From Leucobacter musarum subsp. musarum (GTDB taxonomy: Bacteria > Actinomycetota > Actinomycetes > Actinomycetales > Microbacteriaceae), in assembly GCF_001273845.1 (NCBI RefSeq), contig NZ_JHBW01000087.1, positions 310,001-374,000 of the forward strand: a DNA stretch of 64,000 bases, in the 5' to 3' direction. The position numbers and the translations under genes are program-made. Shown here in pieces: positions 1 to 8,951 of the stretch (its first letter is position 1; every line of letters begins with the position of its first letter). The notes beneath the pieces were generated by a model. The model had not been told where the DNA came from. It did not search any database and saw only the letters and a program-made list of their open reading frames with translations.

Positions 1-14
1 ATGAGGTTGTCCAT
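1..14 (-). CDS. metI: metI, methionine ABC permease (first codons only)
   Basis: An ATG overlaps the metN stop codon (TAATG on the minus strand) and opens a frame reading M-D-N-L before the window ends. In metQNI operons the permease gene follows metN, so position and overlap suggest this is the start of metI. Only about four codons are visible, so the identity is inferred from synteny alone. Confidence 0.5.
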
Positions 15-1042
15 TACGCGAGCACCTCCAGGGTCGTCTCCTGAGCAAGGGCGGCGATGGCGTGCTCCACCTTCAGATCTTCGCCGATCAGTTCGAGGGT
101 GAGTTTGCCGAAGCTGCGGCCGCCGACATCGGTGATGCCGCCGTGCACGATGCTGACGCCCACGCCGCGCTCGGCCAGCGTGCGGAAGACGACGGGCTGA
201 TCCACATCGCCGTCCCTGAACGTCAGCGAGACGAGGCGCCCGCGGTGCCGCTCGCGCAGCGCTTCCAAGTGCTCGGCCTCGGGTTGCGTCGGCAGAGCGG
301 TCGCGACGAAGCGCTGCGTCGTCTGCGATTTCGGCGCAGAGAACACTTCGAAGACATCACCCTGTTCGACCGCGCGACCGCTGTCCATGACCGTGACGCG
401 ATGCGCGATCTCGCGCACCACCTCCATCTCGTGGGTGATGAGGATGATGGTGATCCCGAACTCCGCATTGACGCGTTTGAGCAGTGCGAGCACCTCGTGC
501 GAGGTCTGCGGGTCGAGGGCGCTCGTCGCCTCATCGGCCAGCAGCACGCCCGGGTTCGTGGCCAGTGCGCGTGCGATGCCGACGCGCTGCTTCTGCCCAC
601 CAGAGAGCTGGTCTGTGTAGGCGCTGGCCTTGTCGGCGAGACCCACGAACTGCAGCAGTTCGGCGACGCGGCGCTTGCGCTCCTCCGCCGGGACCCCAGC
701 CACGATGAGCGGGTATTCGACGTTCTTCGCCACCTTCTTCGAGTGGAACAGGTTGAATTGCTGGAAGATCATGCCGATATTGCCTCGGGCGACGCGAAGC
801 TTCGACTCGGGCAGGGCGGTGATGTCATCATCACCGACCAGGATCTGCCCGGCCGTCGCACGCTCCAGACCATTCACCAGGCGCAGCAGCGTGCTCTTGC
901 CGGCGCCGGAATAACCGATGATCGCATGGATCTCGCCCGAGGCGACGTCGATGGACACGTCGTCAACGGCGACGATCGGTTCTGAGCTGGGGCCTCGGCC
1001 CGGGTAGCGCTTCGAGACGCCGATCATCTGGACGCGGGTCAT
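14..1042 (-). CDS. metN: Methionine ABC transporter ATP-binding protein MetN
   Basis: This is the cytoplasmic ATPase of the D/L-methionine importer. The 342-residue protein has a Walker A (GYSGAGKST) near residue 42, the ABC signature LSGGQ, Walker B (VLLADEA) and a switch histidine in ITHEM. The last ~90 residues form the NIL regulatory domain that in known MetN proteins binds methionine and inhibits transport. An AAGGGAG ribosome site lies just before the ATG. It lies 85 bp downstream of metQ and overlaps the presumed metI start, so metQ-metN-metI is one operon. Identification rests on the NIL domain plus the adjacent MetQ lipoprotein. Confidence 0.95.
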   Translation of the reverse strand: MTRVQMIGVSKRYPGRGPSSEPIVAVDDVSIDVASGEIHAIIGYSGAGKSTLLRLVNGLERATAGQILVGDDDITALPESKLRVARGNIGMIFQQFNLFHSKKVAKNVEYPLIVAGVPAEERKRRVAELLQFVGLADKASAYTDQLSGGQKQRVGIARALATNPGVLLADEATSALDPQTSHEVLALLKRVNAEFGITIILITHEMEVVREIAHRVTVMDSGRAVEQGDVFEVFSAPKSQTTQRFVATALPTQPEAEHLEALRERHRGRLVSLTFRDGDVDQPVVFRTLAERGVGVSIVHGGITDVGGRSFGKLTLELIGEDLKVEHAIAALAQETTLEVLA

Positions 1043-1069
1043 CGCGTCTCCCTTCGGATAGACGGAAAC

Positions 1070-1095
1070 GGGGCGCTCGGAAAACCGAACGCCCC
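1070..1095 (-). terminator. Hairpin in the metQ-metN intergenic gap
   Basis: In the minus-strand RNA two 11-nt arms (GGGGCGUUCGG and CCGAGCGCCCC, one G-U pair) fold around a UUUU loop. No U-run follows, so it is more likely a processing or partial-attenuation hairpin that keeps metQ mRNA above metN than a full terminator. Confidence 0.5.
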
Positions 1096-1127
1096 GATCC
1101 TATGCGCTGCGCGCGTCAGGCTGCGAC

Positions 1128-2042
1128 TTACTTGCTGGCCGCGATCTGCGCCTCTGCGTCGTCCTGGATTTCCTGGAGCTCGGACACCGGGGTGTCGAGG
1201 AGGATCGCGGAATCGCCCGAGTTCTCGAGCACGCCCGCCTGAACGTCTGCGTTGGTCTGGTAGATCTCGACGAGCTTCTTGTAGGTCTCGTTGTCCTTGT
1301 CTTCGGCACGGGCCGCGAAGATGTTGATGAAGTACTTCGCACCCTCATCGCTCGGGTCGTCCTGGTACAGGGCATCCGAAAACTTCAAGCCGGCATCGGT
1401 GACGAAGTCGTTGTTGACGACCGCGGCATCGACGTCAGAGAGCGAGGTCGCGGTGAACGACGCATCCATCTCGGTCACCGTGACCTTCGACTTCGCTGCA
1501 TCGATGTCGTCCGGGGTCGAGAAGAGCGTGCCACCGTCGGTGAGTTCGATCAGGCCGGCCGACTGCAGCACGTTCAGCGCGCGAGCGCGGTTGCTGGGAT
1601 CCGAGGGAACCGCAACGGTTCCGCCCTTCGGAACCTCGTCGAGCTTCGTGTGCTTCGTGGAGAAGATGGCGAGCGGGTAGATCGCCGTCGCCCCGACCGG
1701 CACCAGATCGTCATCGTTCGACACGTTGTAGTCGGCGAGGTACTGGATGTGCTGGAACTGGTTGAGGTCGAGCTCGCCCTCGCTCAGCGCCGGGTTGGGC
1801 TGGTTGTAGTCGGTGAAGTCAGTGAGTTCGACCGTGATGCCTTCCTCAGCGGCGGCATCAGTGAAGGTCTGCCAGTACGGGTCGCTTGCGCCGACAACAC
1901 CGATCTTGACGGTCGTGTCAGAGCCGGCGTCGGAGTTCCCCGAGTCGGAGGCAGAGGTCGAGCAGCCGGCGAGGGCCGTGGCGGCCGCGATGGCTAGTGC
2001 AGCGAGCGAAGCGGCAAGAGTGCCGCGCTTCGTGAAGGTCAT
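1128..2042 (-). CDS. metQ: Methionine-binding lipoprotein MetQ
   Basis: This is the extracellular substrate-binding lipoprotein of the methionine importer (NlpA/MetQ family, 304 residues). The N-terminus has basic residues, a hydrophobic stretch and a lipobox LAGC for lipid anchoring, then a Ser/Asp/Gly-rich linker and the mature domain starting near TVKIGVVGASDPYW. ELDLNQFQH and the later substrate-binding motifs are typical of MetQ. The ATG at 2042 is preferred because GAGGAAT lies upstream; a second in-frame ATG at 2060 is possible. It is divergent from gap, with about 230 bp between them. That gap contains a TGACG/CGTCA inverted repeat near 2130-2150, which could be an operator but has no known match. 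Confidence 0.93.
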   Translation of the reverse strand: MTFTKRGTLAASLAALAIAAATALAGCSTSASDSGNSDAGSDTTVKIGVVGASDPYWQTFTDAAAEEGITVELTDFTDYNQPNPALSEGELDLNQFQHIQYLADYNVSNDDDLVPVGATAIYPLAIFSTKHTKLDEVPKGGTVAVPSDPSNRARALNVLQSAGLIELTDGGTLFSTPDDIDAAKSKVTVTEMDASFTATSLSDVDAAVVNNDFVTDAGLKFSDALYQDDPSDEGAKYFINIFAARAEDKDNETYKKLVEIYQTNADVQAGVLENSGDSAILLDTPVSELQEIQDDAEAQIAASK

Positions 2043-2273
2043 GAGATTCCTCAATGTCATTGGGGATGCGGGCGTTCGCCCACGGTACCGTTCCAGCATG
2101 CGACACGGGCAGGAGCGCCGTGAAATCTTGACGTCACACGGCGTCATGCGCCCCGTGGCGCGCCGATCGCCACGCGCGGGTGTCATCGTGGGATACTGGA
2201 ATCGGACGTTCAACGTCTCCGGCGGGCAGGCCGAACCACTCAGGTAACCCCAGGGAAGGAACCCTCCGTTCAC

Positions 2274-3713
2274 ATGAACCAGCGTGCTGATGCTCACCTC
2301 GAAGCGTGGAAGGCGAAGCAGGAACTCGCCGAGCGGATGATCCCGCTCATCGGTCAGCTCTATCGCGATCACGATGTCGTGATGTCTATCCACGGCCGCA
2401 GCCTCGTGGGCCGCTCCCCGATCGACATCATTCGCGCGCACAGCTTCGCCCGCAAGATCGATGACGCCGAACTTCCCCTCGAAGAGACGGCGGCAATCGT
2501 TTCCGCGCTCGCCGAGATCCAGCCCGGACCCGCATCGGTCGACCTCGCGCTGCTCGCCAACGATTACCGTGCCGCAGGCGCGGGCGACCTGCACGCGTAC
2601 CTCCGCGAAGCCCTCGCCCCCGCCATCGGCGCGCAGCCCGGCACCGGCACCGATGTGGTGCTCTACGGTTTCGGCCGCATCGGCCGTCTCCTCGCCCGCA
2701 TCATCATCGAGCACTCCGGCAGTGGCAACGGCCTGAACCTCCGCGCGATCGTCGTGCGCCGCGGCGCAGAGAACGACCTCGAGAAGCGCGCGAACCTGCT
2801 GAAGCGCGACTCGGTGCACGGGCCGTTCAACGGCACCATCAAGGTTCTCGAAGACGAGAACGTGATCCTCGCCAACGGCGTGCGCATCCAGGTGATCTAC
2901 TCGGACGACCCCGCCAGCGTCGATTACGCCCAGTACGGCATCGAGAACGCGATTCTGGTCGACAATACGGGCCGTTGGCGCGATGCCGAGGGCCTCGGCA
3001 AGCACCTCGAGAACCCCGGCATCGACCGCGTCTTGCTCACCGCGCCGGGCAAGGGCGATCTGCTCAACGTTGTCTTTGGCGTGAACCACGATGCGATCAC
3101 CGATGACCAGCGCATCCTCAGCGCCGCGTCCTGCACCACCAACGCGATCACGCCGGTACTGAAGGTCCTGAACGATCGCTTCGGCGTCACCCGGGGGCAC
3201 GTCGAGACGGTGCACTCGTACACGAACGATCAGAACCTCACCGACAACTTCCACAAGGGGGCCCGTCGCGGCCGCTCGGCAGCGCTCAACATGGTGCTCG
3301 CCGAGACCGGCGCGGCAAAGGCGGTCGCGAAGGCGCTGCCCGAGTTCGCCGGCAAGCTGACCGGCAACGCGATCCGCGTTCCCACCCCGGATGTGTCGAT
3401 GGCCGTGCTGAATCTGCAGCTCGAGGCAGAGACGACGCGTGAAGAGATCAACGCCGCACTGCAGCAGGTTTCGCTGACGGGGGCGCTCCGCACCCAGATC
3501 GACTACGTCGAATCCGACGAAATCGTCTCGACCGACTTCGTCGGCTCCAACCGCGCGGGCATCGTCGACGGTCTCGCGACCATCGTCACCGGAGACAGTG
3601 CCGTCGTGTACGTCTGGTACGACAACGAGTACGGCTACAGCTGCCAGGTCGTGCGCATCATCGAACAGCTCGCAGGCGGGCACCCCGCTCACCTGCCGGC
3701 GCTCGAGAGCTGA
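2274..3713 (+). CDS. gap: Glyceraldehyde-3-phosphate dehydrogenase, long form
   Basis: This enzyme oxidises glyceraldehyde 3-phosphate to 1,3-bisphosphoglycerate, or runs the reverse in gluconeogenesis. At 479 residues it is ~140 longer than classical GAPDH: an N-terminal ~125-residue helical extension precedes the Rossmann motif YGFGRIGR. The catalytic cysteine is in SCTTN (Cys287), and NEYGYS is near the C-terminus. Long forms of this kind are known in corynebacteria and relatives (GapB/GapX type), where they are distinct from the glycolytic gap; a second gap elsewhere is therefore likely. AAGGAA lies 12 bases before the ATG. Confidence 0.92.
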   Translation: MNQRADAHLEAWKAKQELAERMIPLIGQLYRDHDVVMSIHGRSLVGRSPIDIIRAHSFARKIDDAELPLEETAAIVSALAEIQPGPASVDLALLANDYRAAGAGDLHAYLREALAPAIGAQPGTGTDVVLYGFGRIGRLLARIIIEHSGSGNGLNLRAIVVRRGAENDLEKRANLLKRDSVHGPFNGTIKVLEDENVILANGVRIQVIYSDDPASVDYAQYGIENAILVDNTGRWRDAEGLGKHLENPGIDRVLLTAPGKGDLLNVVFGVNHDAITDDQRILSAASCTTNAITPVLKVLNDRFGVTRGHVETVHSYTNDQNLTDNFHKGARRGRSAALNMVLAETGAAKAVAKALPEFAGKLTGNAIRVPTPDVSMAVLNLQLEAETTREEINAALQQVSLTGALRTQIDYVESDEIVSTDFVGSNRAGIVDGLATIVTGDSAVVYVWYDNEYGYSCQVVRIIEQLAGGHPAHLPALES

Positions 3714-3768
3714 GGCGTCGCGGCCCTGCTCGCCCCGAACATCGACAGAGAGAGAGAAAGGACAGATC

Positions 3769-4614
3769 ATGTCTGAGAAGTACCTCATCGGAGTAGATGG
3801 ATCCGAGCAGAGCAGGGTCGCCCTCGCCTGGGGCCTCGCCCGCGCCACCGAGCGCGGGGCCTCAGTCGAATTGATTCACGTCGCCGACGACTCATTCCTC
3901 TCGGAAAGCGTCGCGTTCCTTTCGGAGGCGCAGGCGGCCTCTGAGCAAATGCTGCAGGCCGAAACCGAGCACGCCCGCGCACTGGGCTTCGCCGGGGCGA
4001 TCTCAGGCACCGCCGTCGTGGGGCACCCGATCGCCGAGGTTGAAGAGGCGTCGAAGCGCGCAGACCTCGTCATTCTCGGCGCCCACCAGGGCGGCCGTTT
4101 CTCCGGTTCGTTCTTCGGTACGCGCGCGGTCAAGGTTGCGGCCACCTCGCACTGCCCGGTTGCGGTGATTCCGAAGACCGAGCCTCGCCCGAACGCCCCT
4201 GTGGTCGTCGGAGTCGACGGATCCGATGCGTCACGCAAGGCCATCGCATTCGCGGCGGCACAGGCCTCGATTCGCGAGGTTCCGCTCGTGGCGGTGTACG
4301 CATGGATGCCACCGCTGACCCCCGGCCTCGAGTACCTCTGGAGCGAAGAGCTCGTGGAGTCTCAGCGCAGCGTCGCCGAAGAGGCGATCGCGATCGGCAT
4401 CGCGGGTCTCGCCGAGCGGTACCCGGATCTCGACGTGCGTCGAGAAATCGTGCAGTCGGCTCCGGTCGCCGCACTCGTGCAGGCGGCTGAGGAGGCCGAG
4501 ATGCTCGTGGTGGGCAGCCGCGGTCGTGGCGGCATCTCCCGACTGCTCCTGGGGTCGGTCAGTCACGGGGTGCTGCAGGCGCTGCCGTGCCCCACCGTCG
4601 TCACTCGCGCGTGA
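3769..4614 (+). CDS. Universal stress protein, tandem UspA domains
   Basis: This 281-residue cytosolic protein has two UspA domains: residues 1-140, beginning YLIGVDGSEQS, and residues 147-281, beginning VVVGVDGSDAS. Each opens with the ATP-contacting Asp. The second ends with the nucleotide-binding pattern GSRGRGGISRLLLGS; the first has GAHQGGRFSGSFFGT. Tandem UspA proteins of this size are common in actinobacteria and are usually induced by stress or stationary phase; the role here is not known. The start has a GAGAGAAAGGA ribosome site. The stop overlaps the GTG of the next gene, suggesting coupling. Confidence 0.93.
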   Translation: MSEKYLIGVDGSEQSRVALAWGLARATERGASVELIHVADDSFLSESVAFLSEAQAASEQMLQAETEHARALGFAGAISGTAVVGHPIAEVEEASKRADLVILGAHQGGRFSGSFFGTRAVKVAATSHCPVAVIPKTEPRPNAPVVVGVDGSDASRKAIAFAAAQASIREVPLVAVYAWMPPLTPGLEYLWSEELVESQRSVAEEAIAIGIAGLAERYPDLDVRREIVQSAPVAALVQAAEEAEMLVVGSRGRGGISRLLLGSVSHGVLQALPCPTVVTRA

Positions 4615-5828
4615 ACCCACGACGCTCCGTCACCCAGGCCCGCCCGCGGCGCGCCCAAACGGCTTTCATCAGCGTCGCCTGGGTGGCGTTCGCTGCGCTT
4701 GCCCTGACGGGGTGTGCTCCAGAACCCGCGAGCGATCCGGCTCCGACTTCGTCGCCGGCATCCACGACTTCGGCACCCGCACCGACGACCCCGGCTCCCC
4801 CGAGCCCCGAGGAGCTCCGACTCGCGCGTGCCACAGAGATCGTCGACGCAGAGAACACGGCGCAGCGCGCGGCAAGCATCATGATGGCGTCTACGCCCAG
4901 CGCTGACCCCGCAACGGTGGGGTCATTTGCCGAGGTGCACGGACTCGGCGGCTTCCTGCTGATGGGTGCCAATGTGCCTGCCGACGCCGCTGCGCTGAGC
5001 ACCGTGACGGCCGCACTTTCCCCCGACCCAGGGCTGCCTCGACTGATCGGCATCGATGAAGAGGGCGGCGAAGTCACGCGCCTGCCCTGGGACACCCTTC
5101 CCGGCGCTGACACCCTCAAGTTCGCTGCACCCGACGACGTGCGCGCCGCCGCTTCCGGGCGTGCGGCGCTCCTTGCCGAGTCGGGGGTCACGGTCAATTT
5201 CGGCATCGTCGCCGACGTCACCGGTGAACCGAACTCATTCATCTTCTCGCGCACGCTCGGCGCCACCGGCGACGATGCGGCTCCTCGCGTCGCAGCCGCC
5301 GTCAGTGGCGAGCACGGCACGGTACTCTCCACGCTCAAACACTTTCCCGGGCACGGCGCGGCACCCGGCGATTCGCACAGTTCCATCCCGACGACAGACC
5401 TGACCCGTGCCGATTGGATGGCGAACGAGTCGGTGCCATTCGCTGCCGGCATCGACGCCGGCGCCGAGTTGCTGATGTTCGGGCACCTCTCCTACACGGC
5501 TATCGATGCCGCGCCGGCGTCGCTCTCGACGGAATGGCATCGCATCGCACGCGAAGAACTGGGGTTCACCGGCGTGGCCGTCACCGATGACCTCGGCATG
5601 CTTCTGAACTCGGGAGATCCGGCGTATGCGGATCCGGCGACGAATGCCGTGCAATCCGTGCTCGCCGGCAACGATCTACTGGTACTGGTGGCCGGTGCCG
5701 ACGAATCCACGGTCGCCGCATCGATCGACGGGATCACCGCGGCGGTCGATGCCGGCACCCTGCCGCCGGAGCGCCTGCGAGACGCCGCAATCCGGGTGAC
5801 CGACCTGCGTCTCGCGCTGGCCGAATAA
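4611..5828 (+). CDS. GH3 family NagZ-like lipoprotein
   Basis: Glycoside hydrolase family 3, NagZ branch: probable beta-N-acetylhexosaminidase acting on cell-wall sugars outside the membrane. The N-terminus has arginines, a hydrophobic stretch and the lipobox LTGC, then a Thr/Pro/Ser/Ala linker. The enzyme domain shows IGIDEEGG, the KHFPGHG...DSH pair conserved in NagZ, and the nucleophile loop VTDDLGM. The GTG at 4611 overlaps the preceding TGA (GTGA); a GTG at 4587 is the alternative. Secreted NagZ-like lipoproteins are typical of Gram-positives. Substrate specificity is inferred. Confidence 0.88.
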   Translation: MNPRRSVTQARPRRAQTAFISVAWVAFAALALTGCAPEPASDPAPTSSPASTTSAPAPTTPAPPSPEELRLARATEIVDAENTAQRAASIMMASTPSADPATVGSFAEVHGLGGFLLMGANVPADAAALSTVTAALSPDPGLPRLIGIDEEGGEVTRLPWDTLPGADTLKFAAPDDVRAAASGRAALLAESGVTVNFGIVADVTGEPNSFIFSRTLGATGDDAAPRVAAAVSGEHGTVLSTLKHFPGHGAAPGDSHSSIPTTDLTRADWMANESVPFAAGIDAGAELLMFGHLSYTAIDAAPASLSTEWHRIAREELGFTGVAVTDDLGMLLNSGDPAYADPATNAVQSVLAGNDLLVLVAGADESTVAASIDGITAAVDAGTLPPERLRDAAIRVTDLRLALAE

Positions 5829-5874
5829 CGTGTACCGTTTCCGTCGTTTCGTACCTCCAGAAAGGACCCCACCT

Positions 5875-6522
5875 GTGAGCACCGTCCGTATCGAGCGCGT
5901 CATCACCCACGGCAGCATCATGGTCGACCGGGGCGGCCCCGAGCCTGAAGCGGTTCCCATCGACAACAACGTTTGGCTCGTCGGCGACGACGAACAGGTC
6001 GTCGTCATCGATGCCAGTCACGACGCCGCCCAGATCGCGGACGCAGTCGGCGATCGGGACACGCTCGGAATTCTGCTCACGCACGGCCACAACGACCACG
6101 TGAATGCCGCGGTCGAACTCGCGCAGCGACTCGACACCCTCCTGCATCTGCATCCCGACGATCTCTTCATCTGGGCCGATACCTACGGCGATACGCTTCC
6201 CGATATCGAACTCGCCCACGGCGCCGAGTTTGCGGTCGCCGGCGTCGACCTTCTGACGCTGCATACTCCTGGCCACACCCCGGGCTCAGTGTGCTTCGCT
6301 GCACCTGCACTCGGCACTGTGTTTTCGGGTGACACCCTCTTCCAGGGCGGCCCCGGCGCCACTCGCTGGAGCTATTCCAGCTTCCCGCAGATCCTCGACT
6401 CCATTCAGGAGCGCCTGTTCACGCTTCCCGAAGCCACGGTCGCGCGCCCGGGTCACGGCGACAGCACGACGATTGCGGCCGAAGCGTCCGCCCTGCCCGA
6501 GTGGATCGCGCGCGGCTGGTGA
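5875..6522 (+). CDS. MBL-fold metal hydrolase (glyoxalase II-like)
   Basis: A 215-residue metallo-beta-lactamase fold protein. The metal motif HGHNDH lies near residue 69, with the later ligands in HTPGHTPGS, in GDTLFQGG and in the C-terminal GHGDSTT. The size and layout match the small glyoxalase II-like group that hydrolyses thioesters or related substrates; the real substrate is not visible. The GTG start at 5875 is chosen because AGAAAGGA precedes it; a longer frame from 5830 lacks a ribosome site and begins with a poorly conserved segment. It lies 46 bp after the GH3 gene on the same strand. Confidence 0.85.
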   Translation: MSTVRIERVITHGSIMVDRGGPEPEAVPIDNNVWLVGDDEQVVVIDASHDAAQIADAVGDRDTLGILLTHGHNDHVNAAVELAQRLDTLLHLHPDDLFIWADTYGDTLPDIELAHGAEFAVAGVDLLTLHTPGHTPGSVCFAAPALGTVFSGDTLFQGGPGATRWSYSSFPQILDSIQERLFTLPEATVARPGHGDSTTIAAEASALPEWIARGW

Positions 6523-6569
6523 ACCTTGTCGGTGCGGGTCCCGTCGCGCGCACCGACTAAGCTTGCGTG

Positions 6570-6588
6570 GTTGCCGTGCCGCGGCAAC
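6570..6588 (+). promoter_or_regulatory. Inverted repeat upstream of MFS gene
   Basis: GTTGCCG-TGCCG-CGGCAAC is a perfect 7-5-7 dyad 35 bp before the MFS start codon. It could be an operator or a leader hairpin. No regulator is encoded beside it, so the role is a guess. Confidence 0.3.
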
Positions 6589-6623
6589 GCAGCCGAGCAC
6601 CCCTTTCGAAAGGCCCGCATTCG

Positions 6624-7859
6624 ATGACGCAACTCACCCCAGCCCGGCGCGCGTTCGCCCTGTTCGCGCTTGCGCTCGGCGGCTTCGGCATCGGGGTTAC
6701 CGAGTTCGCAACCATGGGCTTCCTCCCCGAGATCGCGCGCGACCTGCTCCCCGGTTTCGCTGATTCCCCAACCACCGTCATTGCGCAGGCGGGGTGGCTG
6801 ATCACGGCGTATGCACTCGGTGTGGTCGTCGGCGCTCCGACGTTTGCGGTGCTCGCAGCGCGCATGTCCCAGACGAAACTGGCGTTTCTGCTGCTCGCGC
6901 TCTTCATCGTCGGCACGCTCGCGTCGGTATTTATGCCCACATTCGGCACCCTGGCGCTCACCCGATTCATCGCTGCACTTCCGCATGGCGCCTACTTCGG
7001 GGTCGCCTCGCTGCTCGCTGCTCGCATCATGGGGCCTGGCATGCAGGGTCGCGGCATCGCGTTGGCGCTCTCAGGGCTCACGGTTGCGAACGTCATCGGT
7101 GTGCCGCTGGCAACCTGGATCGGTCAGATCGCCGGGTGGCGCTGGGCGTACGTGCTCGTCGCGGTGATCTTCACGGCGACACTGTTGCTCTGCGTCGCGT
7201 TCCTCCCCCGCTTCCCCGGCAACCCCGAGCGCAGCCCGCTCAAGGAGCTGTCGGCGCTCAAGAATTTTCGCCTGTGGATTATGATCGGCGTCGGCGCGAT
7301 CGGCTTCGGCGGCTTCTTCGCGGTCTACTCGTACATTGCGGAGGTGACCACTCGCGTTGCCGGGCTCTCTGCCGGCGCAGTCCCGTGGGTGCTCGCCGGG
7401 CTCGGAATCGGCATGACCATCGGCAACCTTGCCGGCGGCTGGGCGAGCGACAAAGACTTGACCCGCACGATTCTCTTCGGGTTCTCCGCGTTTATCGCCG
7501 TGCTCGTCGCCTACGCGCTGTTTGCGACCACGCCGCTGGGCCTGATCACCTGCACCTTCTTGCTCGGCGTCACCTCATCGATCCTGATGCCCTCGATCCA
7601 GTCACGTCTCATTCGGGTGAGCGATGAAGCCGCCCTCTTCGGCGCCGCCGTCAACCACTCCGCGTTCAACATCGGCAACAGCCTGGGTGCCTGGCTGGGC
7701 GGTGTCGTGATCGCCGGCGGCCTCGGCTATCTCGCCCCCGGATGGGTGGGAGTCGCACTCGGCGCCATCGGCATGACGCTCGCCCTCATCGGCGTCGCGG
7801 TCGAGCGGCGCGACAAGGCGCGCAATCTCAATACCGTCGGGATCCCGGTCCCCCGCTAG
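6624..7859 (+). CDS. MFS transporter, DHA1/AraJ-like, 12 TM
   Basis: A 411-residue inner-membrane major facilitator with about twelve hydrophobic segments. The first contains GFGIGVTEFATMGFLPEIA, typical of the AraJ/YdhP/chloramphenicol-resistance branch of drug:H+ antiporters. The cytoplasmic loop after TM2 and the NVIGVPLATWIGQ motif C region (antiporter signature) are recognisable. Export of a small molecule or sugar derivative is expected, but the substrate cannot be deduced. The ATG follows CTTTCGAAAGG. The stop codon is interleaved with that of the convergent gene: both use the same CTAG tetranucleotide. Confidence 0.9.
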   Translation: MTQLTPARRAFALFALALGGFGIGVTEFATMGFLPEIARDLLPGFADSPTTVIAQAGWLITAYALGVVVGAPTFAVLAARMSQTKLAFLLLALFIVGTLASVFMPTFGTLALTRFIAALPHGAYFGVASLLAARIMGPGMQGRGIALALSGLTVANVIGVPLATWIGQIAGWRWAYVLVAVIFTATLLLCVAFLPRFPGNPERSPLKELSALKNFRLWIMIGVGAIGFGGFFAVYSYIAEVTTRVAGLSAGAVPWVLAGLGIGMTIGNLAGGWASDKDLTRTILFGFSAFIAVLVAYALFATTPLGLITCTFLLGVTSSILMPSIQSRLIRVSDEAALFGAAVNHSAFNIGNSLGAWLGGVVIAGGLGYLAPGWVGVALGAIGMTLALIGVAVERRDKARNLNTVGIPVPR

Positions 7860-8923
7860 CGAATCGGGTCGGGCGGCGTGCCCTTTCCGAAGGGCGCACC
7901 GCCCAGCCGCTCCCGACCATGGGGCTGCTGCCAGTTCGCGAGGTTGGGACCAGCAGGCACGATGGCTGTCGGATTGATGTCCGTGTGTGTCGCGTAATAG
8001 TGCTGCTTGATCTGCGCAAAGTCGATCGTGTCGCCGAACCCCGGCGTCTGAAACAGATCACGCGCATACCCCCACAGGTGCTCCATCTCGCTGAGCTTGT
8101 TGCGGTTCGCCTTGAAGTGCCCGTGATACACGGGATCGAATCGGGCGAGCGTGGCGAACAGACGCACGTCGGCCTCCGTGATCGTCTCCCCCATCAGGTA
8201 CCGACGAGTCGAGAGACGTTCTTCAAGCCAATCCATCGCGTCCCAGAGTCGCGTATACGCTGCGTCGTAGGCCGCCTGACTCCCGGCGAAACCGCATCGG
8301 TAGACGCCGTTATTCACTTCGGTGAATACCCGCTCCATGACCGGCCACATGTCTTCAACCAGGTCGGCCGGCAACAGGTCGGGGGCGCCGGCTCGATGGA
8401 ACTCGCGCCACTGTGTCGAGAAGTCGAGCGTGATCTGTGGGTAGTCGTTCGTGACGACTCCACCCGTCGGGATATCCACGATCGCCGGCACGGTGATCCC
8501 GCGCGGGTACCCGGGGAATCTGCGGAAGTAGTGCTCCTGGAGTCGCTCGCTCCCCAAAATCGGGTCGACGCCACCGGGGTCGAGATCGAAGGTCCAGGAT
8601 CTCGCGTCGTGCACGGGGCCGGGCTGACCGAGCGAAATGACGGATTCCAAGCCCAGAAGGCGCCGAACGATGAGGGTGCGATTCGCCCACGGGCACGCCG
8701 CGGCGGCGATCAGTCGGTAGCGCCCCGGCTCAACCGGCCAGGCCTCGGCGCCCGTCGTGAGCCCCGCATGCAGGGACCCGATCTTCGAAGCCGGTGGCGA
8801 TGGCAGCGCACGCACCGCATCCGGGTCAGCGACGATGCGATCTTCGATGTACTGAGTATCTCGTTCGAAGGCCTCGCCTCCGGTGACATAGCTGCCCATC
8901 GTGGTGGCATCGCGCTCTGGCAT
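7856..8923 (-). CDS. Glutathione S-transferase-like / glutathionyl-hydroquinone reductase family
   Basis: This 355-residue protein belongs to the YqjG/ECM4/PcpF group (Xi-class GST). The catalytic CPW motif is at residues 77-79 (AAACPWANR), followed by the thioredoxin-fold VPAIVD region and a helical C-terminal domain. Family enzymes reduce glutathionylated quinols. Actinobacteria normally use mycothiol, so here the thiol is probably mycothiol or another; this is inference. GGAGGGG precedes the ATG. It is 28 bp downstream of a flavin reductase gene on the same strand, so the two are likely cotranscribed. Confidence 0.9.
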   Translation of the reverse strand: MPERDATTMGSYVTGGEAFERDTQYIEDRIVADPDAVRALPSPPASKIGSLHAGLTTGAEAWPVEPGRYRLIAAAACPWANRTLIVRRLLGLESVISLGQPGPVHDARSWTFDLDPGGVDPILGSERLQEHYFRRFPGYPRGITVPAIVDIPTGGVVTNDYPQITLDFSTQWREFHRAGAPDLLPADLVEDMWPVMERVFTEVNNGVYRCGFAGSQAAYDAAYTRLWDAMDWLEERLSTRRYLMGETITEADVRLFATLARFDPVYHGHFKANRNKLSEMEHLWGYARDLFQTPGFGDTIDFAQIKQHYYATHTDINPTAIVPAGPNLANWQQPHGRERLGGAPFGKGTPPDPIR

Positions 8924-8951
8924 CTTGGCCCCTCCCGGTCGTCTCTTCAGG

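Noticed and set aside
1128..3848. 906-codon frame extending metQ upstream
   Set aside because: The metQ signal peptide and ribosome site fix its start at 2042; the extension is antisense to gap.
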